Origin: Spirosoma sp.
Lineage (GTDB): Bacteria; Bacteroidota; Bacteroidia; Cytophagales; Spirosomataceae
Assembly: GCA_025351545.1 (NCBI GenBank)
Contig: JANXVQ010000050.1
Span: 1 to 5,208 of the forward strand
DNA length: 5,208 nucleotides
Reading direction: 5' to 3'
Numbering within the stretch: the first letter of the stretch is position 1; each line of letters begins with the position of its first letter. Below the pieces are notes generated by a model. The model saw only the letters and a list, made by a program, of their open reading frames with translations. It searched no databases and was not told the DNA's origin. A program made the translations under genes and the position numbers. Below are positions 1 to 5,208 of the stretch, one piece after another.

Positions 1-221
1 CATATGTCAGTGGGATTCTTACTCAAATCGAAGCCCAACCTATAGAAAGCAGGTATAATGAACTTCACCGGGCTAAAGCATTTATACATACTTGGTTAGC
101 TTGGCAAGAAGATCCTGGCAGGCCAATGGGCACCGCTATCACTGCAACTTACCTCGACCACAATACCGACCTCTGTCTCCGCTTCGTCAACTGGTTGAAT
201 TTGCTTTTCAATTTCCAATAA
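1..221 (+). CDS. DUF3226-like (Toprim-type) protein, C-terminal fragment
   Basis: This reading frame is open from base 3 to a TAA at 219-221 and gives 72 residues, so the gene starts left of the window. The fragment contains the segment KAFIHTWLAWQEDPGRPMG, then AITATYLD, and ends in FVNWLNLLFNFQ. From memory of the family, this order (an aromatic-rich HTWLAWQE/PG.PMG motif, AIT..YLD, then a final FV.WL..LF helix) is the C-terminal signature of DUF3226 proteins. These are small Toprim-like proteins of about 200-250 residues with no settled function, often encoded beside an AAA-type ATPase. The catalytic Toprim acidic residues would lie in the missing N-terminal part, so activity cannot be judged. 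The LysR gene starts three bases after the stop in the same frame, suggesting cotranscription. The coding call is firm because the motif spans the whole frame; the family name rests on recall of the motif. Confidence 0.72.
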   Translation, partial: YVSGILTQIEAQPIESRYNELHRAKAFIHTWLAWQEDPGRPMGTAITATYLDHNTDLCLRFVNWLNLLFNFQ

Positions 222-224
222 TCC

Positions 225-1121
225 ATGCTCGATTTTCGTCTGAATGTTTTCTATACCGTTGCTAAACGGCTGAGCTTTACCAAAGCCGCTGCTGAGTTGT
301 ATGTGACGCAACCGGCTGTGACGAAGCATATTCAGGAGCTTGAACACCACTTCGGAACGGCTCTGTTCGATCGGCGGGGTAACCAGATTAGCCTGACGGT
401 TGCCGGGAATACACTTCTCCGTCATGCCGAAACAATTATGACAACGTACCGCCAGTTGGAATTCGATATAAACGCCCTGAAAGGGGAATCGGGTGGGGCA
501 CTGCGGGTGGGGGCCAGTACTACAGTAGCGCAGTATGTAATTCCGCCTGTGCTGGCTCGTTTTCACGAGCAGTCGGCCGATGTGAGTATATCGCTCCTGA
601 GTGGTAACACGGAACAAATCGAACAGCAATTACTCAACAACGATATAGATTTAGGCTTGGTTGAAGGCCGAACCCACCACAGCGATATTCGGTATACATC
701 TTTCGTAAAAGACGAACTTGTACTCATCTGCCGCGCCGATCACTCCCTGGCCGACCGTGACGAAATTACGTTAGATGAGTTGCGAACCGTGCCCATTGTG
801 CTGCGAGAACGTGGTTCCGGGTCGCTCGAAGTGATTGAGCATGCGCTTCGGGGCGTTGGCCTGCGAATCACCGACCTTACCGTTAACATGCAATTGGGTA
901 GTACCGAAAGCATCAAATCATACTTGGGCAGTTCGCGGTGCATGGCGTTTGTATCGGTCTTTGCCGTACGGCATGAACTCCAGGCAGGCACACTGAAAAT
1001 TCTTGATGTACAGGGGCTTTCAATCCAGAGAGATTTGTATTCTATTCAATTACAGGGTGTTACAGAAGGGCTGGCCGATACATTTATGCGCTTTGCCCGG
1101 CAACATTATAAGCGCGGGTAA
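225..1121 (+). CDS. LysR-family transcriptional regulator, CysL/CbbR-like
   Basis: This is a complete LysR-type DNA-binding regulator of 298 residues, the usual length for the family. The N-terminal winged helix-turn-helix spans about residues 2-61, with the helix-turn-helix in FTKAAAELYVTQPAVTKHI and the wing in LFDRRGNQISLTVAG. A linker helix (about 62-87) leads to a periplasmic-binding-protein-like effector domain (about 92-296). Its motifs LRVGASTT (93-100), NTEQIEQQLLNNDIDLGLVEG (split across 128-148), RERGSGS (194-200) and LGSTESIK (224-231) are typical of the CysL-like effector subgroup, which includes regulators of sulfur and carbon assimilation. The effector is not identifiable here. 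The start at 225 is the first available, because a TAA in the same frame ends at 221. The upstream gene is three bases away, so translation may be coupled. No sulfur transporter or other usual target of this subgroup is adjacent, so the regulon is unknown. The 3' end overlaps the convergent membrane-protein gene by 16 bp. Confidence 0.93.
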   Translation: MLDFRLNVFYTVAKRLSFTKAAAELYVTQPAVTKHIQELEHHFGTALFDRRGNQISLTVAGNTLLRHAETIMTTYRQLEFDINALKGESGGALRVGASTTVAQYVIPPVLARFHEQSADVSISLLSGNTEQIEQQLLNNDIDLGLVEGRTHHSDIRYTSFVKDELVLICRADHSLADRDEITLDELRTVPIVLRERGSGSLEVIEHALRGVGLRITDLTVNMQLGSTESIKSYLGSSRCMAFVSVFAVRHELQAGTLKILDVQGLSIQRDLYSIQLQGVTEGLADTFMRFARQHYKRG

Positions 1122-2878
1122 AGGGTTTTGTTGTCTACCCGATATAGCCATATTCGCCAGTAACTTTCCGGTTCATCAAATACCTTCTCTAATCGTAACC
1201 TATTCTCCGCAGCATTCTGAATTGGTACGGCAGAAATAATGTATTTCCCGCCTAAATCAACCAATGCATCAGTATTGATTTGCAAATGGTTGAGTGCTTT
1301 ATGTTGCGTTTTCCCAAACAGATAATTCATGCCTAACTCGGCCGTATAGAGATAAGCGCGGCAAGCATACCCATCATAATAAACGCGCATCTGTCTCGTG
1401 CCTTTTGCTAGTTCAGTCGCAATAATTTTTCGGAAAGCGTATTTGTAGGGAAGCGGGTAATTGTTCTGATAGCTGTCCAGGGTATAAAAACCATTGAACT
1501 GGGCGACAGATGGATGCATTCCGACACAAATAACGCGGTAATCAGCCTGTGGTTTTCCAATATAATCACGGATTTGGGCGAATTGATTTTCGGCAAAAAA
1601 AGCCCGAAATGACGGATATTGGGCTTCGGTAATATAGCCTGTCATTTTCCCAAGGTTAATACGCCACTCCTTGTTAGCGACAAGCATAAGCACAAGTTGG
1701 CCAATCAGAAATAATTGACTCCAACGACCATTTGCCTGAAACTGTCGTAGTGCGAGTGCAAACAGAAAAAACCAGAGCGTTGGAAGCAGGAAATAAAAAC
1801 GGTCGAACTGAAACACGCGAAACTTCAAGCCTAGCGAACTGTCGCCTAACCACACGACTAAATAGTGATAAAAACCGTGAATCAGACAAATAAGACCTGC
1901 CAAAAAAATTAGGCTAATAAGCCATTTGGCAGAGTGAAAATCCGGCTTTCGATACGCTCGCCAGGCGCCTAACCCAGCTACCAAAAAAATGCCCAACGTA
2001 AGAAATGCTCCCGTGTTGAACATGGGCCAGATGAACAAATCGGCACTTCGGCGCAGGCTGTCCATGAGTCGCATCGAGCGTAATTGGCTATAATCGAACT
2101 CAACCCGTTGGGAAATGTAGGTTTGATTAATGAATCCATAAATCAACTCCCATTCACTGCCTAAATATAAAACTGAGAGTAGCAGTAATCCGTTAATGTA
2201 GAGCCAGTTAATCTTCCGGCGCTGAATCATGTTCGCTAAGCCAATTACGCCTAATGCGATGCAAATGAATAAGCCAGCCCAAACGAAAAAGGAATAAAAA
2301 GGAAACAGGATAATAATGAGCCAGTCGCTCCAGCGCGATTGCTTTGTTAATAGATTTAGAAAGGTGAACAGGAGTAATGGCTGGCCACTTACCGATATAC
2401 CATGAACAATATAGCCCGGTACCAAAGCGAACAGAAACGCCAGGGCTACTCGGGTAAACGCCCAGTTTGGTTCTTGTAAAATGTATTTTTTCAGCAGTAA
2501 ATACATACCCACAAAGCCGATGGCGTGTATCGCTGAGAAATTGACAACCTGCGCCATATAAGGCGGTAGCAACCAAAAAGACAATACTTCAAGGTTCAAG
2601 CCTGTTCGGAAGGCCGAGCGCGGAATGCCACTGAAAGACAATTTGGCCCCTAGCCCGCTACTCATTACATTTGGAATTACCGTGTTCAGGTCGAAATCGA
2701 ACGCTGTATGGGTGATTTTTAGTAAATACAAATAGAGAAAATCGCTGTCTAAATTATCGTGGATGGTCAAATGTGCTCCTTCGCCAAGCCAGACGTAAGG
2801 GAAAATATACAGCACCAACAACCCGATGGCAATGAGGAGATACGATTTTTCGGTCGTTGTGGTGGAATAAAGTGACAT
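1106..2878 (-). CDS. Polytopic membrane protein, DUF6044/YkoS-like, possible GT-C-type enzyme
   Basis: The gene encodes a 590-residue inner-membrane protein of unproven function. A first hydrophobic helix (about 12-31) is followed by an extracytoplasmic-type loop with the acidic motif IHDNLDSDF (39-47). Further hydrophobic segments lie near 98-130, 142-161, 165-178, 184-216, 225-241, 286-305, 317-338, 360-378 and 386-402, so roughly ten to twelve membrane spans. The final 180 residues are soluble and contain NGFYTLDSY (462-470), NYPLPYKYAFRKIIATEL (473-490) and a terminal YWRIWLYRV (573-581). This arrangement matches what I recall of the DUF6044 family, which includes Bacillus YkoS, a protein encoded near cell-surface glycosyltransferases. 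Acidic residues just after the first helix are also the layout of GT-C glycosyltransferases, so a surface-polysaccharide or lipid-linked sugar role is a reasonable guess but only inference. An in-frame TAA at 2887-2885 makes ATG 2878 the first possible start. The coding tail overlaps the LysR gene. Confidence 0.85.
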   Translation of the reverse strand: MSLYSTTTTEKSYLLIAIGLLVLYIFPYVWLGEGAHLTIHDNLDSDFLYLYLLKITHTAFDFDLNTVIPNVMSSGLGAKLSFSGIPRSAFRTGLNLEVLSFWLLPPYMAQVVNFSAIHAIGFVGMYLLLKKYILQEPNWAFTRVALAFLFALVPGYIVHGISVSGQPLLLFTFLNLLTKQSRWSDWLIIILFPFYSFFVWAGLFICIALGVIGLANMIQRRKINWLYINGLLLLSVLYLGSEWELIYGFINQTYISQRVEFDYSQLRSMRLMDSLRRSADLFIWPMFNTGAFLTLGIFLVAGLGAWRAYRKPDFHSAKWLISLIFLAGLICLIHGFYHYLVVWLGDSSLGLKFRVFQFDRFYFLLPTLWFFLFALALRQFQANGRWSQLFLIGQLVLMLVANKEWRINLGKMTGYITEAQYPSFRAFFAENQFAQIRDYIGKPQADYRVICVGMHPSVAQFNGFYTLDSYQNNYPLPYKYAFRKIIATELAKGTRQMRVYYDGYACRAYLYTAELGMNYLFGKTQHKALNHLQINTDALVDLGGKYIISAVPIQNAAENRLRLEKVFDEPESYWRIWLYRVDNKTLYPRL

Positions 2879-2898
2879 GATGAATTAAAAGAGAGCAG

Positions 2899-2906
2899 CG
2901 AAAATA
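2899..2906 (-). promoter_or_regulatory. Possible -7 element for the membrane-protein gene
   Basis: Read on the minus strand this is TATTTTCG, seven of eight matches to the Bacteroidota -7 consensus TAnnTTTG. It lies 20 bases upstream of the membrane-protein ATG, which would give a very short leader. No clear TTTG or TTG is found at the expected distance upstream, so the call is tentative. Confidence 0.3.
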
Positions 2907-2933
2907 CTGAAATTCATTCAGATGCCTGTTAGA

Positions 2934-2965
2934 TTGATAAGCCGTTGGTGTTTTTCGTACTTTTG
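2934..2965 (+). promoter_or_regulatory. Bacteroidota-type promoter of the M28 peptidase gene
   Basis: TACTTTTG at 2958-2965 fits the Bacteroidota primary-sigma -7 consensus TAnnTTTG at every fixed position. A TTG at 2934-2936 lies 21 bases upstream and can serve as the -33 element. Transcription would begin a few bases after 2965, leaving a leader of only about 10-15 bases before ATG 2986. No Shine-Dalgarno-like purine run precedes that ATG, as is usual in this phylum. The 107-bp spacer 2879-2985 serves both divergent genes, and no obvious operator palindrome was found in it. Confidence 0.65.
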
Positions 2966-2985
2966 CCTACAGAAACCCAATCATC

Positions 2986-4548
2986 ATGCAAACGAAATTC
3001 GTACTGTCTCTATTGGCGGGATTAACGCTGGCTACTGCGTCGACACAGGCACAAAATCGCCCCGTTAAAGCCATTCCGTCTCGCTCTACGGCGGCTGCAC
3101 AAACCGCCAAACTTCCGGAATTTAGCCTGTCTCGCGCCGAAGTAGAAGCGCATACCCGATTTCTGGCTTCCGATGAGTTGCAGGGCCGCCGAACGGGTGA
3201 GCCGGGAAACTGGGTTGCTGCCCGCTACATTGCCGAGCAGTTTCGGTTGTTGGGATTGAAACCTGCTCCCGGCATAACGACTGGTAATCAGAGCGAATAC
3301 TTTCAACCCATTACGCTGGAGAAAGTCAAAGCGGCTACTTCAGCCACCATGCTTGTTGGTAAAGATACCCTTCGGTTAGGTAAAGAACTGGTGTTGATGG
3401 CAGGTAGCCCTACAGCTATTTCGGGTGTGGTTATTTATATCGGGTATGGCCTGACCGATGGCGACGATGGCTATAAAGGTCGTGATGTTAAAGGAAAGAT
3501 TTTAGTGGCGCAGGGTGGTTCTCCCGATGCCAAAGGACCGCGCGAAATCTTTAGTGCATCGGCCGCCAAGCGTAAATTAGCCAGCGAAAAAGGAGCAACG
3601 GCACTGATTGAACTTTATAGCGAATCTATTCCGTGGGGCTTCGTGAATCAGTATTTTAATCGGGAGCAGTTAGCCATTTCGACGACGACAGATAACGATG
3701 CGCCAATAGCTCATTTATGGATTAACAACGCTAATAATCAGTATAAACAGCTCAAAGAAGCAGGGCAGAGTGTGGCAATTCGCACATCAGGCCGCCTGCG
3801 CACATCTGTATTATCGGCTAACGTGGTGGGTATTATCGAAGGCACCGATCCAAAATTAAAAGACGAATATATTATGCTGTCGGCTCATTTTGACCACATC
3901 GGTGTGGGTAAGCAGAGCGGAGCGCCTTATCAACCCGCCGATAGTATTTTCAACGGGACACGTGATAATGCGATGGGCACGGTAGCGATTTTAGAAGCGG
4001 CCAAAGCCTTGTCACTGCAACGCCCCAAACGCTCGGTACTGGTGTTGGCGCTGACGGGTGAAGAGGTTGGTCTGTTGGGCAGTCGTTATTATGCTGAGCA
4101 TCCTTTGGTGCCGTTGAAGCAAACTATTTTTGACCTGAATATCGACGGAGCAGGTTATAATGACACAACGATCATTTCGGTGATTGGCTTAGAGCGTACG
4201 GGTGCGCGGGCCGAAATTGAAGCGGGTGCCAAAGCGGTTGGTTTGGGTGTGTTTGCCGAACCCGCTCCCGAACAGGGCTTGTTCGACCGGTCCGACAACG
4301 TAAGCTTTGCCGCTAAAGGCGTTCCTGCGCCAACGTTCTCGCCCGGTTTCAAAACCTTCGACGAAGCCATTGGTAAATATTATCACCAGGCTATCGACAA
4401 TCCCGAATCGCTGGATTACACCTACTTTCAACGTTTCTGCCAGGCTTATGCTCATGCGGCCCGGTTGATTGCCAATCGCCCGACGCGCCCGCAATGGTCG
4501 GCGGGTGATAAGTACGAAGCTGCCGGAAAGTCGTTATATGGCCAATAG
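2986..4548 (+). CDS. Exported M28-family zinc metallopeptidase with PA-type insert
   Basis: This 520-residue protein is predicted to be an aminopeptidase or carboxypeptidase-like enzyme of family M28, acting in the periplasm or outside the cell. Residues 1-22 form a signal peptide with a hydrophobic core (about 5-17) and a probable cleavage after TQA. There is no lipobox cysteine; the only cysteine in the protein is C485. A helical N-terminal part (TRFLASDELQGRRTGEPGN, 57-75) precedes a PA-like insert (about 130-270), which contains GVVIYIGYGLTDGDDGYKGR and KGKILV. The catalytic domain has every expected residue: H301 and D303 in SAHFDHIG, bridging D327 in RDNAMG, general base E359 and ligand E360 in LTGEEVGLLGS, D387 in NIDGAG and H467 in KYYHQ. 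SDNVSFAAKGVPAP (436-449) is the usual substrate-pocket strand. Substrate preference cannot be read from the sequence; release of N-terminal residues from peptides is the common activity. It has its own promoter and appears monocistronic. Confidence 0.93.
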   Translation: MQTKFVLSLLAGLTLATASTQAQNRPVKAIPSRSTAAAQTAKLPEFSLSRAEVEAHTRFLASDELQGRRTGEPGNWVAARYIAEQFRLLGLKPAPGITTGNQSEYFQPITLEKVKAATSATMLVGKDTLRLGKELVLMAGSPTAISGVVIYIGYGLTDGDDGYKGRDVKGKILVAQGGSPDAKGPREIFSASAAKRKLASEKGATALIELYSESIPWGFVNQYFNREQLAISTTTDNDAPIAHLWINNANNQYKQLKEAGQSVAIRTSGRLRTSVLSANVVGIIEGTDPKLKDEYIMLSAHFDHIGVGKQSGAPYQPADSIFNGTRDNAMGTVAILEAAKALSLQRPKRSVLVLALTGEEVGLLGSRYYAEHPLVPLKQTIFDLNIDGAGYNDTTIISVIGLERTGARAEIEAGAKAVGLGVFAEPAPEQGLFDRSDNVSFAAKGVPAPTFSPGFKTFDEAIGKYYHQAIDNPESLDYTYFQRFCQAYAHAARLIANRPTRPQWSAGDKYEAAGKSLYGQ

Positions 4549-4678
4549 TAGAGTTTGAGAAAACATGCTTTTTATGAGGATGAGTCAATTACAGTTCATC
4601 CATGTATAAAGCCGTATATCATAACGGAAAACTAAACAACTCGTCTCGACGTTTATTTACTACTAACAATACGCTGAT

Positions 4679-4912
4679 ATGCTGTTCAAATATCTGTTCA
4701 TCATCACCCTGGTTATTCTTTTCGTGCCACCTGTACGCCGATTTGTGTTTTATCTGTTGGTTGGCCGACAATTGGTAAAAGAGCAAAAAAAGCAGGGCGA
4801 CGTAAGTGGAGGTCGTAGGGAAGGCGACGTTCGGGTTGATAATCGCCAGAAAAAAGATACTAATTATCCCTACAAAGGCGGGGATTACGTTGATTACGAA
4901 GAGGTTAAATAA
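4679..4912 (+). CDS. Small membrane-anchored DUF4834-like protein
   Basis: This 77-residue protein has a hydrophobic N-terminus (about 2-28) broken by PPVRR at 17-21, so it forms either one bent helix or a short hairpin at the membrane. A basic, low-complexity hydrophilic region rich in K, R, Q, D and G (about 30-66) follows, and the protein ends in GGDYVDYEEVK. That acidic ending and overall design agree with the DUF4834 family, short Bacteroidota proteins of unknown function. The family ending is strongly conserved in my recollection, which supports a real gene despite its size. ATG 4679 is the first start after an in-frame TAA at 4664-4666. The 130-bp spacer before it (4549-4678) shows no clear TAnnTTTG promoter and no convincing terminator for the peptidase gene, so readthrough from the peptidase gene is possible. 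The stop lies four bases before the terminator palindrome. Confidence 0.75.
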   Translation: MLFKYLFIITLVILFVPPVRRFVFYLLVGRQLVKEQKKQGDVSGGRREGDVRVDNRQKKDTNYPYKGGDYVDYEEVK

Positions 4913-4916
4913 GGCT

Positions 4917-4981
4917 TTCTGTAACAAAATAATGCCCGATAAACGTAGCTTACGTTTATCGGGCATTATTTTGTTACAGAA
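4917..4981. terminator. Perfect 31-bp inverted repeat, bidirectional intrinsic terminator
   Basis: The left arm (4917-4947) and right arm (4951-4981) are exact reverse complements over 31 bases, with a 3-base loop GCT at 4948-4950. The inner 14 bp (4934-4947 with 4951-4964, starting GCCCGATAAACG) form the stable stem. The outer part is A-rich on the left and reads ATTATTTTGTT after the stem on the right, giving a U-rich tail in both directions. It sits between convergent genes, four bases after the DUF4834-like stop. On the other strand the YbjQ-like stop codon and its last four sense codons lie in the right arm. A terminator role is inferred from structure and position. Confidence 0.87.
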
Positions 4982-5208
4982 GCATCGAATTCCTGTTTAT
5001 ACTTTACGGCCACCCCGGTCATTATATAACCGTTGTCGGTCATGGATGTGTAATATGTATAGCGAACGGAAACCAGCGCATCGGCACCGAGTTTTTTGGC
5101 TTGTAAGGTTAGCCGGGCCAGCATAAACTCTTTCTGTTGCATGTCGTTTCCCCGGCCAAGCATGCGTTGATTGCCCGACTGCCGTCTCGATAGAGGAACC
5201 TCGCCTTT
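4966..5208 (-). CDS. YbjQ-like (heavy-metal-binding fold) protein, 5' end beyond window
   Basis: The frame is open from the right edge to a TAA at 4968-4966, giving 80 residues of a longer protein. An ATG at 5163 exists, but the frame continues upstream without a stop, so that ATG is probably internal. The segment ARLTLQAKKLGADALVSVRY, a short linker around TDNGYIM, then TGVAVKYK, parallels the end of E. coli YbjQ (a helix with A..LGADAVVG, then strands ending in GTAVK). This places it in the YbjQ/PF01906 group, oligomeric proteins loosely called heavy-metal-binding, with no firm biochemical role. The family is normally about 105 residues; whether there is an extra N-terminal domain cannot be seen. 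The last four codons and the stop lie in an arm of the terminator palindrome. Comparison was by eye, so the family call is moderate while the coding call is good. Confidence 0.66.
   Translation of the reverse strand, partial: KGEVPLSRRQSGNQRMLGRGNDMQQKEFMLARLTLQAKKLGADALVSVRYTYYTSMTDNGYIMTGVAVKYKQEFDASVTK

Noticed and set aside
196..203. TGAATTTG as a -7 promoter element for the LysR gene
   Set aside because: One consensus base is wrong, no TTG lies at the right distance upstream, and it is inside the preceding coding region.
1115..1141. Inverted repeat CGGGTA / TACCCG spanning the LysR stop, as a possible terminator
   Set aside because: The stem is only 6 bp with a 15-base loop, and no U-run follows on either strand.
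4578..4601. Inverted repeat GGATGA / TCATCC downstream of the peptidase gene, as a possible terminator
   Set aside because: It has 6-bp arms, a 12-base loop and no T-rich tail, so it is within what chance produces.
4602..4775. Forward frame of about 57 codons starting at ATG 4602 and overlapping the DUF4834-like gene
   Set aside because: The translation is rich in C, S and W with no family resemblance, and it overlaps a better-supported gene.
4619..4966. Minus-strand frame of 115 codons, whose first residues are almost the same as those of the plus-strand frame 4806-5126
   Set aside because: The similarity arises because both frames read through the two arms of the 31-bp inverted repeat. 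Each is antisense or out of frame to a supported gene.
4917..4981. The palindrome as a sequencing or assembly fold-back artefact
   Set aside because: Sequences outside the two arms differ and both neighbouring genes end sensibly, as expected for a true terminator between convergent genes.
4966..5163. A complete 65-residue gene starting at ATG 5163
   Set aside because: The same frame stays open to the right edge of the window, so a 5'-truncated longer gene is the better reading.

Overview
The window looks like chromosomal DNA from a Bacteroidota bacterium, most likely a Cytophagales member related to Spirosoma. Three things suggest this: a near-ideal Bacteroidota-type promoter (TACTTTTG, fitting TAnnTTTG, with an upstream TTG) in front of the peptidase gene, the lack of Shine-Dalgarno-like sequence before the starts, and a small DUF4834-like protein of a kind found mainly in Bacteroidota. 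The genus assignment is inference from protein style, not a search result.

Layout. The left edge (1-221, +) carries the last 72 codons of a protein whose C-terminus resembles DUF3226, a small Toprim-like family of unknown function often paired with an AAA ATPase. One codon after its stop, in the same frame, a full-length LysR-family regulator of the CysL/CbbR-like type begins (225-1121, +). It runs tail-to-tail into a 590-residue polytopic membrane protein on the other strand (1106-2878, -), with the two coding ends overlapping by 16 bp. This membrane protein has an acidic motif after its first membrane segment and a soluble C-terminal domain, and it resembles the uncharacterised DUF6044/YkoS group. 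A 107-bp divergent spacer with a promoter for each side follows. Next comes an exported M28-family zinc metallopeptidase with a PA-type insert and all metal ligands intact (2986-4548, +).

After a 130-bp spacer lies a 77-residue membrane-anchored DUF4834-like protein (4679-4912, +). It converges on a YbjQ-like (heavy-metal-binding fold) gene that is cut by the right edge (4966-5208, -). Between them is a perfect 31-bp inverted repeat with a 3-nt loop. It should act as a bidirectional terminator, and its right arm contains the last codons and stop of the YbjQ-like gene.

Apart from the DUF3226-like/LysR tandem, which may be cotranscribed, the genes appear to be separate transcription units with no shared pathway visible. 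No CRISPR array, tRNA, rRNA, insertion sequence or recognisable complete defence system is visible. The points most worth following are the DUF3226-like fragment, whose partner would lie to the left of the window, the unusually symmetric terminator palindrome, and the uncharacterised membrane protein.
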